From positions 1 to 36,181 of the forward strand of contig CANBCW010000019.1 of NCBI GenBank assembly GCA_947367115.1: DNA of 36,181 nucleotides, in the 5' to 3' direction. The translations under genes and the position numbers were made by a program. Below are positions 22,719 through 31,889 of this stretch, in pieces. Numbering within the stretch: position 1 is the stretch's first letter; each line of letters opens with the position of its first letter. A model generated the notes under the pieces. It saw only the letters and a list, made by a program, of their open reading frames with translations. It searched no databases and was not told where the DNA came from. Origin of the DNA: an uncultured Clostridia bacterium (GTDB lineage Bacteria; Bacillota; Clostridia; Oscillospirales; Oscillospiraceae).

Positions 22719-22756
22719 TCCGTACACATTTTTATCTTCCCTTTTCCTGCGAAAAA

Positions 22757-22765
22757 TGCTATACT
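22757..22765 (+). promoter_or_regulatory. Extended -10 promoter of ygiQ
   Basis: TGC-TATACT with a poor -35 (TTCCCT at 17 bp), 27 bases before the start codon. Confidence 0.5.
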
Positions 22766-22792
22766 GAAACAAATGAACTTCGGAGGTTAGAT

Positions 22793-24688
22793 ATGAGCTT
22801 TCTTCCAATCTGCAAACAGGATATGATCGACCGGGGCTGGGTTCAGTGTGATTTTGTATACGTCATCGGCGATGCCTATGTGGATCACCCTTCCTTTGGT
22901 CACGCTATTATCAGCCGTGTACTGGAAAGCCACGGCTACTCTGTGGGTATCATTGCACAGCCCGATTGGAAAAACCCAAAGTCCATTGATGTCTTTGGCC
23001 GTCCCCGGCTGGGTTTTCTTGTCTCCGGCGGCAATATGGATTCCATGGTCAACCACTATTCCGTCACCAAGCATAAGCGCAAGACCGATGCCTTCACCCC
23101 CGGCGGCATCATGGGAAAGCGCCCCGATTATGCCACCATCGTTTACTGCAATCTGATCCGACAGACCTACAAGAATGTGCCCATCCTCATTGGCGGCATT
23201 GAAGCATCTCTGCGCCGTCTGGCTCACTACGATTACTGGTCCGAAAGCCTGAAGCGTTCCATCCTTCTGGATTCTCAAGCAGACATCTTAATGTACGGCA
23301 TGGGAGAAAAGTCCATTGTTGAACTGGCAGACGCCCTGAACGCAGGGCTGGAGGCCAAGGATATCACCTATATCGACGGCACCGTTTTCCGTGCCGCCGA
23401 GTTAGACGAAAGTCTCCCCACCATCGTCCTGCCGTCTTTTGACGATCTGAAAGCCAACAAGCATAAATACGCGGAATCCTTTAAGGTGCAGTACGGTAAC
23501 TGCGACCCCTTCACCGCCAAACGATTGGCAGAGCCCTACGGCAAGGAGTACATCATCCAGAATCCCCCCCAGAAACCTCTGACCACCGAGGAAATGGATG
23601 CGGTCTATGACCTTCCCTACATGCGCACCTGGCATCCCAGCTACGCAAAGGCCGGAGGCGTACCTGCCATTGAGGAGGTCAAATTCAGTCTTGTCAGCAA
23701 CCGTGGCTGCTTCGGTGCCTGCTCCTTCTGCGCCCTGACCTTCCATCAGGGGCGCATTATCCAGACGCGAAGCCATGAAAGCATCATCCGAGAGGCCGAG
23801 CTGATGGTCAAGGACAAGGACTTCAAGGGCTATATTCACGATGTTGGCGGCCCCACTGCCAACTTCCGCCACCCTGCCTGTGAAAAACAGCTGACAAAGG
23901 GTGCCTGCGGCGGGCGGCAGTGTCTGTATCCCACCCCATGCAAGAATATGAAAGCCGATCATTCGGACTATGTGTCGCTTTTACGCAAGCTTCGGAAGAT
24001 TCCCGGTGTGAAAAAGGTATTCGTCCGCAGCGGCATCCGCTTTGACTATCTGCTGGCAGATAAGAAAGATACATTCTTTAAGCAACTGGTACAGTTCCAC
24101 ATTTCCGGTCAGCTTAAGGTTGCTCCGGAGCATGTGTCCGATGCCGTCCTTACCCGTATGGGTAAGCCGCGGAACGCGGTCTACAACAAATTTGTGGATC
24201 AATATTTTGCCCTGAATAAGCAATACGGCATGAACCAGTATCTTGTTCCCTACCTCATGTCCAGCCATCCCGGCTCTACCCTGAAGGAAGCCATTGAACT
24301 CGCCGAATATATCCGGGAAATGGGCTACAATCCGGAGCAGGTGCAGGACTTCTACCCCACTCCCTCTACCCTGTCCACGGTTATGTACTATACCGGTCTG
24401 GATCCCCGAACCATGGAAAAGGTCTACGTTCCCACGGATCCCCATGAAAAGGCCATGCAGCGAGCCCTGATCCAGTACCGCAATCCCAAGAACTACTATC
24501 TGGTGCGGGAAGCGCTCTTACAAGCCCACCGGGAGGATTTGATCGGCTCCGGCCCCAAGTGCCTGATCCGCGCTGTACCGCCCCGGCAGGGCAAGCCCAC
24601 CGCTCCCCCGCCCAAGAAGCCTGCTGTCAAAAAATCCGTGCAGAAAGCACCGCCCAAGACAGTCGGCGCAAAAAGAAAGAAGCGATAA
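22793..24688 (+). CDS. ygiQ: YgiQ family radical SAM protein
   Basis: A 631-residue protein of the UPF0313/YgiQ family. It has an N-terminal domain with [18 protein letters not shown], then [20 protein letters not shown], and the radical SAM motif in [12 protein letters not shown] (CxxxCxxC), which holds a 4Fe-4S cluster that cleaves S-adenosylmethionine. Further Cys in [17 protein letters not shown] may bind another metal. The C-terminal 45 residues are Lys/Pro-rich and disordered. The substrate is not known for this family. GGAGG precedes the ATG. First gene of a unit with mmcQ-like and pyrophosphatase-like genes. Confidence 0.93.
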   Translation: MSFLPICKQDMIDRGWVQCDFVYVIGDAYVDHPSFGHAIISRVLESHGYSVGIIAQPDWKNPKSIDVFGRPRLGFLVSGGNMDSMVNHYSVTKHKRKTDAFTPGGIMGKRPDYATIVYCNLIRQTYKNVPILIGGIEASLRRLAHYDYWSESLKRSILLDSQADILMYGMGEKSIVELADALNAGLEAKDITYIDGTVFRAAELDESLPTIVLPSFDDLKANKHKYAESFKVQYGNCDPFTAKRLAEPYGKEYIIQNPPQKPLTTEEMDAVYDLPYMRTWHPSYAKAGGVPAIEEVKFSLVSNRGCFGACSFCALTFHQGRIIQTRSHESIIREAELMVKDKDFKGYIHDVGGPTANFRHPACEKQLTKGACGGRQCLYPTPCKNMKADHSDYVSLLRKLRKIPGVKKVFVRSGIRFDYLLADKKDTFFKQLVQFHISGQLKVAPEHVSDAVLTRMGKPRNAVYNKFVDQYFALNKQYGMNQYLVPYLMSSHPGSTLKEAIELAEYIREMGYNPEQVQDFYPTPSTLSTVMYYTGLDPRTMEKVYVPTDPHEKAMQRALIQYRNPKNYYLVREALLQAHREDLIGSGPKCLIRAVPPRQGKPTAPPPKKPAVKKSVQKAPPKTVGAKRKKR

Positions 24689-24690
24689 GC

Positions 24691-25050
24691 ATGGATATTA
24701 AGTCCTATTGTCTGAGTAAGCCAAAAGCGGTCGAAACCTATCCCTTTGGAGAATGGCCCATCTGCTATAAAGTAAACGGAAAAATCTTCGCCCAGCTTTA
24801 TGAGGATAAGCTCACCCTGAAATGCACCGCCTTTCAGGGGCAGATGTTCCGGCAGGCGTATCCCGGTATCGTCGTCCGGGGCTACCACTGTCCGCCGGTG
24901 CAGCAGCCTTACTGGAATACCATCGATCTGAACCGCTTTCCCGCGGAGGAGCTGCCCCATATGATCGATCTGGCTTACGAGGCCGTACTGGCCGGGTTCA
25001 GCAAAAAGGCACAAAAGGAGATACTTGTAAATGGATCATCCACTCGGTAG
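24691..25050 (+). CDS. MmcQ/YjbR family protein
   Basis: A 119-residue protein of the MmcQ/YjbR family (a CyaY-like alpha/beta fold). The start MDIKSYCLSKPKAVETYPFG, then KVNGKIFAQLY and the PYWNTIDL/LPHMIDLAYEAV segments are typical. ATG at 24691 lies two bases after the ygiQ stop, so it is likely translated by coupling; its own ribosome site is weak. Members may bind DNA or other ligands, but the role is unresolved. Its 3' end overlaps the next gene by 20 bases. Confidence 0.88.
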   Translation: MDIKSYCLSKPKAVETYPFGEWPICYKVNGKIFAQLYEDKLTLKCTAFQGQMFRQAYPGIVVRGYHCPPVQQPYWNTIDLNRFPAEELPHMIDLAYEAVLAGFSKKAQKEILVNGSSTR

Positions 25051-25363
25051 AATCGTCACCGTCATTGTTGATCGCCCTCTGGGCTCCTGCCACCCAAAGC
25101 ATCCAGATATCCGCTACCCCATCAACTACGGCTATATTCCCGGAATCCCCGCCCCGGATGGTGAGGAACAGGATGCCTATATTCTGGGCATCGAAACCCC
25201 GGTCGACCGCTTCACCGGACGGGTGACCGCTGTGATTCACCGGCTGGACGATGTGGAGGATAAGTGGGTGGTCATCCCGGAGGGGACATCGTTTACCAAA
25301 GAACAAATTGAAGCCGCCGTCCGGTTTCAGGAGCAGTACTTCCAGAGCGTCGTTATAATATAG
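25031..25363 (+). CDS. Short inorganic pyrophosphatase-like protein
   Basis: A 110-residue homologue of family I soluble pyrophosphatase, much shorter than the usual 160-180. The core is present: YPINYGYIPG (active-site Tyr residues), DGEEQDAYILG in place of the canonical DGDPLD (D, E, D where D, D, D is expected), and LDDVEDKWVV, the later metal-binding Asp and Lys region. The N-terminal acidic-Lys strand and the C-terminal helix with Tyr-Lys are missing or reduced. It could be an active minimal enzyme or a diverged one. AAGGAG precedes its ATG within the mmcQ-like gene. Last gene of the unit. Confidence 0.8.
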   Translation: MDHPLGRIVTVIVDRPLGSCHPKHPDIRYPINYGYIPGIPAPDGEEQDAYILGIETPVDRFTGRVTAVIHRLDDVEDKWVVIPEGTSFTKEQIEAAVRFQEQYFQSVVII

Positions 25364-25368
25364 CTTTT

Positions 25369-25390
25369 CTCCGCCAGTGCGCTGGCGGAG
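25369..25390 (+). terminator. Terminator after the ygiQ unit
   Basis: A perfect 9-bp stem CTCCGCCAG / CTGGCGGAG with loop TGCG, followed by TTCTTATTT. Confidence 0.85.
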
Positions 25391-25450
25391 TTCTTATTTC
25401 TCCGGCAACGCCATAGGATGTTCCATACATCGAATGCTTGAGGTGGTACA

Positions 25451-26059
25451 ATGGAACATACAACAAACATCATCACTCTCCGCGGGGAGCTGGCAGCACT
25501 GCCGGAATTCTCCCATGAGAACCACGGACGGAAATTTTTCCGCTTTACCCTGAACGTTCCCCGGCTGAGCGGAGCTGTGGATTCTTTACCGGTGGTGGTC
25601 GAAGAACATCTGCTGAACGAACTGGATCTTTCCGGTGGAGAGATGCTTGCCGTTACCGGGCAGATTCGCTCCCACAATATCCGCACTGACGGTAACCGCC
25701 GGCTGCTGATCTTCGTGTTTGCCGCGACTCTCACCGCCGAGGATGGCGCCCCGGTAAACGATGTCATGCTGGAGGGCCCCCTGTGCAGGGAGCCCACCTA
25801 TCGCCGCACCCCACTGGGCCGGGAGATCTGCGATGTCATGCTGGCAGTTCCCAGAGCCTTCCGCCGGGCGGATTACTTGCCCTGTATTCTCTGGGGCCGC
25901 ACCGCACAGGAGGTATCCGCCTGTCATACGCGTGACCGAATCCGTATCTGTGGACGGCTTCAAAGCCGTTCTTACACCAAGCTGACTGAAGATGGCCCCA
26001 TTGAGCGCGTTGCTTACGAAGTCTCCGCGTTAAACGCGGAAGTTCTCACAGATTACTGA
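25451..26059 (+). CDS. Single-stranded DNA-binding protein-like, two OB folds
   Basis: A 202-residue protein with two consecutive OB-fold-like halves. The first (about 5-95) has ITLRGELAALPEF, FFRFTLNVPRLSG and VTGQIRSHN; the second (about 100-198) has VMLEGPLCREPTYRRTPLG, ICDVMLAVPRAF, YLPCILWGRTA and ICGRLQSRSYTK, the pattern of SSB/PriB proteins. There is no acidic C-terminal tail like the one that recruits partners in replicative SSB, so this is probably a paralogue rather than the main SSB. GAGGTGG precedes the ATG. It converges with feoB and overlaps its end by seven bases. Confidence 0.75.
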   Translation: MEHTTNIITLRGELAALPEFSHENHGRKFFRFTLNVPRLSGAVDSLPVVVEEHLLNELDLSGGEMLAVTGQIRSHNIRTDGNRRLLIFVFAATLTAEDGAPVNDVMLEGPLCREPTYRRTPLGREICDVMLAVPRAFRRADYLPCILWGRTAQEVSACHTRDRIRICGRLQSRSYTKLTEDGPIERVAYEVSALNAEVLTDY

Positions 26060-27798
26060 AGCAGCAAATTCATCATCAGACACATGACGCATCCAACAGC
26101 GGTGGGCAGTAAAAATGCCGCCGCTGTTTTTGCGTTGCTGCCGGTTTCTTTGCGTATCGTCAGCAAAGTCGTAGCGCAGGGCCAATGAAATACAGAGAAA
26201 ATCATCGTACACCACGCGGTTTGCCACGTCCAGCCCGCTGCAGTCAACAAGTCTCCGGAAAGTGCTCCACTTCCAATCACACTCCCACCTGTCAGCATCA
26301 TTAGGATCACCGGCATCAGCAGCTCATTGGCGGGCAGCGATAAGAAAAACGCCAGCAGAATCATCCCATTCATCCCAAGAGCCAATCCTACAGGATCCAA
26401 TGCCCCGGCCAACCATGTCAGCAAATCCGTTTTTCCCAAAATCCACAGCACCGCCCCTGCCGGAGCCGCCACACATACCGCCCGCCCTGCTACAAACAAT
26501 GTGCGGTCAAGGAGCGATCGCACCAGAATCTGCCCCAATCTGGGCCGTCTAAAGGGCGGCAGCTCCATAATGAATGTGCTTTGCTCATGGCGCAGAGCCG
26601 TTTTGCTTAACACGCCTGTCGTTGCCATCGCCCCAAGCGCGCCAAGCACGACGCACAGTGCCACCGCAAACGCCCCGCCTGCGTCCGCAAAGAACAAGCT
26701 GCCCAGTAGAATCAGCGTCGGAAACCGTCCGTTGCAGGGCACCATAGCGTTGGTCAAGATCGCCGCCAACCGTTCTCGCGGTGAGTCAATGATTCGGCAT
26801 CCGGTAACTCCCACCGCATTGCACCCCAGCCCCATGCACAGCGTCAGCGCCTGCTTGCCGCATCCACCGCATCGGCACATACCACGATCCAGCAGAAAAG
26901 CCATTCGTGGCAGATAACCCACATCCTCCAAAATGGTAAACAGCGGAAAGAAAATTGCCATAGGCGGCAGCATGACTGCAATGACCCGGGTTGTTGTCGC
27001 ATAGATCCCATCCAGCAGGATACCTGACAGCCACCATGGACAAAATTCCAGCAACCTATGCAAAACGCCATAACCGGTATCAAACAGCCTTTCCAGCAAT
27101 GATGAAGGAATATTCGCCCCCCAGACAGTCAGCCAGATGATAACAAACAGGAGAAGCATCATAATCGGAACTCCCCTGCGGCGGCTGACCAAGATCCGAT
27201 CCAGCGTCAGCCGCCAGCCGTCGTCCGCATTGGTGACGTGGGTAACGCACTTGGATGCAATCTCCCCGGCCTCATGTACCGGGTCATACCATTCTCGACG
27301 GTCTCCATTGGTCTCGCCGCAAAACTGGCGAATGGCTTCGGTCAGCTCACGTATTCCTTTCCGCCGGCCTGCCGCTGTCAGCACCACAGGAATGCCCAGC
27401 TCATTGGAAAGTGCCGCGCCGTCTACTTGATAGCCCCGGCGCTCCGCTTCATCCATCAGATTGACGCACAATATCACCTTTTCCGTCTGCATCAAAATCT
27501 GCAATGCAAGGATGAGATTTCGTTCCAACGCACTCCCATCGCAGACAACAACGATGCAGTCTGCTTTTCCGCTTGCAATATACTCTGCCGCAACACGCTC
27601 ATCCTCCGACGTACCATCCAGAGAGTATGTACCCGGCAGATCCACAATGCGAAAGCCCGGCAAGCTCCGGGCTGTCCCCTGTGCTGCCCCCACTGTCTTC
27701 CCCGGCCAGTTCCCGGTATGCTGCCGAAGTCCTGTGAGCGTGTTAAATAGGGTACTCTTCCCCACATTGGGATTCCCCGCCAGCGCAACCGTTTTCAT
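26053..27798 (-). CDS. feoB: Ferrous iron transport protein B
   Basis: A 581-residue membrane GTPase for Fe(II) uptake. The N-terminal G domain has G1 GNPNVGKST (residues 8-16), G3 DLPGTYSL, and G4 NLMDEAERRG, then a helical spacer. The membrane part has the Gate segments (including ILTNAMVPCNGRFPTL and FLSLPANELLMPVILMM). It is shorter than the usual 650-770. ATG at 27798, with GGAGG six bases upstream, is preferred over an in-frame GTG. Its start overlaps the feoA stop at ATGA. It ends seven bases into the convergent SSB-like gene with no terminator between. Confidence 0.95.
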   Translation of the reverse strand: MKTVALAGNPNVGKSTLFNTLTGLRQHTGNWPGKTVGAAQGTARSLPGFRIVDLPGTYSLDGTSEDERVAAEYIASGKADCIVVVCDGSALERNLILALQILMQTEKVILCVNLMDEAERRGYQVDGAALSNELGIPVVLTAAGRRKGIRELTEAIRQFCGETNGDRREWYDPVHEAGEIASKCVTHVTNADDGWRLTLDRILVSRRRGVPIMMLLLFVIIWLTVWGANIPSSLLERLFDTGYGVLHRLLEFCPWWLSGILLDGIYATTTRVIAVMLPPMAIFFPLFTILEDVGYLPRMAFLLDRGMCRCGGCGKQALTLCMGLGCNAVGVTGCRIIDSPRERLAAILTNAMVPCNGRFPTLILLGSLFFADAGGAFAVALCVVLGALGAMATTGVLSKTALRHEQSTFIMELPPFRRPRLGQILVRSLLDRTLFVAGRAVCVAAPAGAVLWILGKTDLLTWLAGALDPVGLALGMNGMILLAFFLSLPANELLMPVILMMLTGGSVIGSGALSGDLLTAAGWTWQTAWCTMIFSVFHWPCATTLLTIRKETGSNAKTAAAFLLPTAVGCVMCLMMNLLLQ

Positions 27799-28028
27799 AA
27801 GCACCTCCGAACCATGATACCGCTTAAATCTTTTCGCCGCACCGCAATGACTGTCCCCCGCAGTTCAAGCGCCGCCAGATCGCCCCCAGGGCTCAAAAAG
27901 CGGCAGCAAAGCTTCGTTCCTTGCACCAATCCGAACTGCCGCAGACGGCTTTTCAGGGGGTTTGTATCCGGAATTTCTGTCACAACTGCCCGCGTACCGG
28001 GCCAAATATCACACAGCATGATCCCCAT
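27795..28028 (-). CDS. feoA: Ferrous iron transport protein A
   Basis: A 77-residue SH3-like FeoA protein. It begins near MGIMLCDIWPGTRAVV, has the LRQFGLVQGTKL core and ends with AVRRKDLSGIMVRR. It is the partner of FeoB and is translationally coupled through the ATGA overlap. ATG at 28028 has GGAGGG at a six-base spacing, while an upstream TTG in frame would place that site inside the coding region. Iron control is expected; no clear Fur box could be identified by eye. Confidence 0.9.
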   Translation of the reverse strand: MGIMLCDIWPGTRAVVTEIPDTNPLKSRLRQFGLVQGTKLCCRFLSPGGDLAALELRGTVIAVRRKDLSGIMVRRCL

Positions 28029-28094
28029 ACCGATCCCTCCAAACAATCGCTACGCCATCATATCCCGCTTCAACTGGAAATGTGCGAAAATCTC

Positions 28095-28123
28095 TTTTCA
28101 ACTTCACCCTTTTATGATAGAAT
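28095..28123 (+). promoter_or_regulatory. nth promoter
   Basis: TTTTCA (28095-28100), 17 bases, TAGAAT (28118-28123) with extended -10 TGA, 21 bases before the start codon. Confidence 0.65.
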
Positions 28124-28144
28124 AATCAAAAAGGAGGGCTCGAT

Positions 28145-28771
28145 ATGGAAGAAAAAGTGAATGCCATTATAGATATTTTAAAAAAACGTTATGCTGATGC
28201 CCCCTGTGCTTTGCATTACGGCAAGGATTACGAGCTGATGATCGCCGTCCGGTTGTCCGCTCAGTGTACCGATGCCCGGGTAAATTTGGTGACCCCCGGT
28301 CTGTTTTCTGCTTACCCCACATTGGAGGCCATGGCAAGCGCCGATATTGCGGATGTGGAAAACCATGTCCATTCCTGCGGATTTTACAAGCATAAGGCCA
28401 GAGACATTGTTTTGGCCTGTCAAATGCTTCTTTCCGACTATGGCGGCCGGGTTCCCGGGACGATGGAAGAACTGCTGCGGCTTCCCGGTGTCGGCCGAAA
28501 GACCGCCAATCTTCTGCTTGGTGACCTCTATGGGATCCCCGGCAGTGTTGTTTGCGATACCCACTGCATCCGCATCTGCGGCAGGCTTGGTCTATCCCAT
28601 GGCACAGACCCTGAAAAGGTAGAACAGCAGCTTCGGGGCATTTTGCCGGCGGAGGAAAGCAGCGACTTCTGTCACCGCATCGTCCTGTTTGGACGAGATT
28701 GCTGCACGGCGCGAAATCCAAAGTGCGGCGAATGTCCCCTGACCATGTGGTGTAAGGAGTTTAATCCCTAA
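28145..28771 (+). CDS. nth: Endonuclease III
   Basis: A 208-residue DNA glycosylase/AP lyase for oxidised pyrimidines. HhH-GPD: LPGVGRKTANLLL carries the catalytic Lys, VVCDTHCIRIC carries the catalytic Asp. The iron-sulphur cluster ligands are CCTARNPKCGECPLTMWC (C-x6-C-x2-C-x5-C). The substrate-pocket LSAQCTD has Cys where the usual motif has Thr. AAAGGAGGG before the ATG. Base-excision repair protects anaerobes from oxidative damage during air exposure. It is followed by a hairpin that overlaps the next gene's ribosome site. Confidence 0.95.
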   Translation: MEEKVNAIIDILKKRYADAPCALHYGKDYELMIAVRLSAQCTDARVNLVTPGLFSAYPTLEAMASADIADVENHVHSCGFYKHKARDIVLACQMLLSDYGGRVPGTMEELLRLPGVGRKTANLLLGDLYGIPGSVVCDTHCIRICGRLGLSHGTDPEKVEQQLRGILPAEESSDFCHRIVLFGRDCCTARNPKCGECPLTMWCKEFNP

Positions 28772-28780
28772 ACGTTCTAA

Positions 28781-28824
28781 TCCCCTCTTGTCCGCATAGA
28801 TTGTGGACAAGGGGGGATCTTTTT
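28781..28824 (+). terminator. nth terminator overlapping the next gene's ribosome site
   Basis: Stem TCCCCTCTTGTCC (28781-28793) with GGACAAGGGGGGA (28805-28817), 13 pairs with one wobble, then TCTTTTT. The right arm contains AAGGGGGG, the ribosome site of the SpoVB-like gene, and the T-tract runs into its TTG start. Confidence 0.75.
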
Positions 28825-30301
28825 GCGCCGACCAATGCCAATCTTTTACAGTGCCCTGATGCTCACAGGCGTGAACCTGCTGCTGCGTCTGGTGGGAACA
28901 TCCTTTCAGGTCTATATCTCCGGACGTATCGGTGCGGCAGGCATCGGGCTGCTGCAGCTGGTTCTATCCGTGGGCAGCCTGTCCATGACCGCCGGGATCG
29001 CCGGGATCCGCACCGCCACCATGTATCTGACCGCTGAGGAGCTAGGGAAAAAACGTCCCGGAAATGTGACTTGGGTTCTCTCCGGTTCCTATCTGTACAG
29101 TGTCCTGTGCAGCGGCGCGATTGGCGCGTTGGTATACTTATTCGCCCCCGCCATTGCAGAAAACTGGATTGGCGACCCCCGCACCATTGACGCGCTCCGG
29201 CTTTTGGCTGCGTTCCTGCCTGTCAGCTGCCTGTGCGGTGTCATGACCGGGTATTTCACCGCCGCCAACCGAATCGGCACTCTCGCCGCCGTGGAGGTGG
29301 CAGAGCAGCTTTGCTCTATGGTCATAACGGTATTGGCACTGACATTTTGGGCAGGCAATGACCCGGGCAGAGCCTGTCAAGCCGTCGTATTGGGCAGCTG
29401 CGCCGGAGCGCTGCTGACTCTCCTATGTCTGGTGTTTCTGCGCCTGCGGGAGCGGGCTGCTGCCGGAAAACGGATCCCCATCGCCCACCGTCTTGCGGAC
29501 ACAGCCGTGCCCCTGGCTCTTGCGGATGACCTGAAAGCCGGAATTTCCACGATCGAAAATCTAATGGTTCCAAAACGGCTCGCGCTGTATACCGCAAATT
29601 CATTGGCTCTCTTCGGTACCGTTTGCGGCATGGTATTCCCGGTGCTCATGTTCCCTGCGGCCATACTCTTCGGCCTGACAGAGCTGCTGATTCCTGAACT
29701 TGCCCGGTGCAACGCCGCGGGCAGCCGCCAGCGCATTACTTATCTCATGCGGCGATGCCTGCGCGTTGCCCTGATCTACGGAACTCTGAGTGCAGGCATC
29801 CTGTATCTGATCGCACCGGAGCTGTGCCTTTCTTTGTACGGCAGCACTGACGCAGGAATGTATCTTCGCTGGTTCGCACCTCTGGCCGTCATGCTTTACT
29901 GTGACATCGTCACAGATGCCATGATCAAAGGTCTGGGTCAACAGAAAGCCAGTGTTCGCTATAACATTCTGACCTCTGCCATGGATGTGGTATTTTTGTT
30001 CATTCTTCTGCCGAACTACGGCATCACCGGATACTTCCTCAGCTTTGTTGTGACCCATGTGATCAATTTCATTCTCAGCCTGCGGCGGTTACTGAAGATC
30101 ACTGGGGAAAAGCTCCCCTTCCACATCCCCGCACTGACGATTGCCTCCGCGCTTGCCGCCGTCTGGGCTGCCGGATTTCTTGCCGTTCCAATGCTCCGGG
30201 TGGCAGCGTTCCTCGCCATCCTTGTGTGCCTATTGTTCCTTCTGAAAATCCTTAGCCGTGACGATTTGATCTGGATCAAAGGTCTGGTATATAGAAAATG
30301 A
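28823..30301 (+). CDS. SpoVB/MurJ-like lipid flippase
   Basis: A 492-residue integral membrane protein of the polysaccharide-transport/SpoVB family, about 14 membrane segments. The N-terminus (LMLTGVNLLLRLVGTSFQVY, then ISGRIGAAGIGLLQL) is characteristic of SpoVB. It is thought to flip lipid-linked precursors, in sporulation for cortex synthesis. Start is TTG at 28823: the only ribosome site (28809-28816) lies six bases upstream, while ATG at 28835 would be too far. That site is inside a terminator stem. The C-terminus is basic. It follows nth without an obvious promoter of its own, so it may depend on read-through. Confidence 0.85.
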   Translation: MRRPMPIFYSALMLTGVNLLLRLVGTSFQVYISGRIGAAGIGLLQLVLSVGSLSMTAGIAGIRTATMYLTAEELGKKRPGNVTWVLSGSYLYSVLCSGAIGALVYLFAPAIAENWIGDPRTIDALRLLAAFLPVSCLCGVMTGYFTAANRIGTLAAVEVAEQLCSMVITVLALTFWAGNDPGRACQAVVLGSCAGALLTLLCLVFLRLRERAAAGKRIPIAHRLADTAVPLALADDLKAGISTIENLMVPKRLALYTANSLALFGTVCGMVFPVLMFPAAILFGLTELLIPELARCNAAGSRQRITYLMRRCLRVALIYGTLSAGILYLIAPELCLSLYGSTDAGMYLRWFAPLAVMLYCDIVTDAMIKGLGQQKASVRYNILTSAMDVVFLFILLPNYGITGYFLSFVVTHVINFILSLRRLLKITGEKLPFHIPALTIASALAAVWAAGFLAVPMLRVAAFLAILVCLLFLLKILSRDDLIWIKGLVYRK

Positions 30302-30321
30302 CCCGCCATCGGCGGGTCATT
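30297..30321. terminator. Bidirectional terminator between the flippase and pepD
   Basis: An 11-bp stem AATGACCCGCC / GGCGGGTCATT with loop ATC between convergent stops; it overlaps the plus-strand stop codon. T-tracts are short. Confidence 0.7.
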
Positions 30322-30324
30322 CGC

Positions 30325-31770
30325 TTATAATGCTTTCAGAATCTCCAGCAGGAAATCCCATGTGCGCTTGGTGGATGCGATCCCCAGTTTTTCCCGACTG
30401 GTATGAATGTCATGCATCTCCGGGCCAATCGACACGCAATCCAATCCCGGCAGCTTGTCGCTGAGAATACCGCACTCCAGACCGGCGTGGATCGCCACAA
30501 CCTCCGGCTCCTTCGCAAACATTTCCCGATACACGCGAACCATCGTATCCCGCAGATAGGATTCTTTCCGATACTCCCACGCCGGATAATCGCCCATCTC
30601 GCTGTATTGCGCGCCATATTTCTCTGCAATGGAGGCCAATTGGTTCAAAAGCTCCCGTTTTTCCTGATTGACTGAGCTGCGAACCGCAAAGGTAAGCTGC
30701 AGTTCCTCCTTCTCCAGTTTTGCAATGCCCAGATTCAAGCTGGTCTGCACAAGTCCTTCAATATCCTGGCTCCAGGACTGAACACTATTGGGGCACGTCA
30801 TCAGCAGGGAAATGACCTGATCCGTCACATCCGTCGGCAGAGCATTGCCGCCGAAAGCATCCACATCATCGCCATAGATTCTAATCTCCGGCTCGTCATA
30901 AGCCTCCCGGATCTCCTTCTCGAGCTGTTCCGCCACATCGTTGATCCGTTCAATATAGCTGCCCATCGCCACCAGTGTCACGCTGCAGGAACGTGGAATG
31001 GCATTATCCTTGGAGCCGCCGGTAAATTTCGTCAAGCAAAGAGGCATCAGTTTCTGAATCCGCAGCAGGAGTTCGCCCATGACCTTATTGGCATTGGCAC
31101 GTTTTTTGTGGATCTCCACACCGGAATGACCGCCTTGCAAGCCTTCCACAGTTAACCGAACGCAGGGGCCATAAACCGCGCGACGCGTTATCGGCATGCT
31201 GATGGTGGCTCTGGCTCCGCCGGCGCAGGAGACTGTAAAAATTCCCTCCTCTTCAGAGTCAATGTTGATCAGTGTCCGGCCTTTCAGCTCGGAAAGATCG
31301 ATCCCCGTTGCGCCCTCCATGCCAATTTCCTCATCCACCGTAATCACAACTTCCAGCGGAGGATGCGGAATACTTTTATCTGCAAGCAGCGCAAGCGCAA
31401 AGGCGACAGCAATGCCGTCATCGCCTCCCAGAGTGGTACCCTTCGCAAATACATACGCTCCGTCATGGGTCACATCCAGACCGTCTGTTTCCATATTGAT
31501 ACGGCAGTCGTCATCCTTCTCACAAACCATATCCATATGCCCCTGAAGGATCACAGGGGGATGATCTTCCATGCCGCAGGTTCCCTCCTGGAAGATGATC
31601 ACGTTATTCAGCTCGTCCTGCCGGTATTCCAGGCCATGCTCTTGTGCAAAAGATACCAGATAATCGCTGATGGCCTTGGTGTTACGAGATCCATGAGGAA
31701 TAGAACAGATTTTTTCAAAATAAGCAAATACAGAGGCAGGCTCCAAACCTGCCAGCTTGACTGCGCGCAT
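30325..31770 (-). CDS. pepD: Aminoacyl-histidine dipeptidase (M20 family)
   Basis: A 481-residue zinc dipeptidase that cleaves Xaa-His and related dipeptides. Metal and catalytic motifs: LQGHMDMVCEK, LGGDDGIAVA, TVDEEIGMEG, SEEEGIF and the later IHAGLECG and GPEMHDIHT. The dimerisation lid domain lies between about residues 200 and 390. AAAGGAG precedes the ATG. It belongs to the peptide-nutrition side of metabolism, typical of gut Clostridia. Own promoter and terminator; monocistronic. Confidence 0.95.
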   Translation of the reverse strand: MRAVKLAGLEPASVFAYFEKICSIPHGSRNTKAISDYLVSFAQEHGLEYRQDELNNVIIFQEGTCGMEDHPPVILQGHMDMVCEKDDDCRINMETDGLDVTHDGAYVFAKGTTLGGDDGIAVAFALALLADKSIPHPPLEVVITVDEEIGMEGATGIDLSELKGRTLINIDSEEEGIFTVSCAGGARATISMPITRRAVYGPCVRLTVEGLQGGHSGVEIHKKRANANKVMGELLLRIQKLMPLCLTKFTGGSKDNAIPRSCSVTLVAMGSYIERINDVAEQLEKEIREAYDEPEIRIYGDDVDAFGGNALPTDVTDQVISLLMTCPNSVQSWSQDIEGLVQTSLNLGIAKLEKEELQLTFAVRSSVNQEKRELLNQLASIAEKYGAQYSEMGDYPAWEYRKESYLRDTMVRVYREMFAKEPEVVAIHAGLECGILSDKLPGLDCVSIGPEMHDIHTSREKLGIASTKRTWDFLLEILKAL

Positions 31771-31801
31771 ATTGACCGCTCCTTTACAGTTTTCTTTGCA
31801 T

Positions 31802-31830
31802 ATTCTATCATACAGGGTTCAAAATGTCCA
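31802..31830 (-). promoter_or_regulatory. pepD promoter
   Basis: On the minus strand TGGACA (complement of 31825-31830), 17 bases, TAGAAT (complement of 31802-31807) with TGA extended -10. Confidence 0.78.
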
Positions 31831-31847
31831 CCCCATGCAAACGCAAA

Positions 31848-31875
31848 CGAGGCAGAGGAATTTTCCTCCGCCTCG
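31848..31875 (-). terminator. secG terminator
   Basis: A 13-bp stem CGAGGCGGAGGAA / TTCCTCTGCCTCG (one mismatch) followed on the minus strand by TTTGCGTTTGC. Confidence 0.75.
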
Positions 31876-31889
31876 CAGCAATCACATTA

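Noticed and set aside
28029..28094. Fur box upstream of feoA
   Set aside because: No convincing 19-bp palindrome was found by eye.
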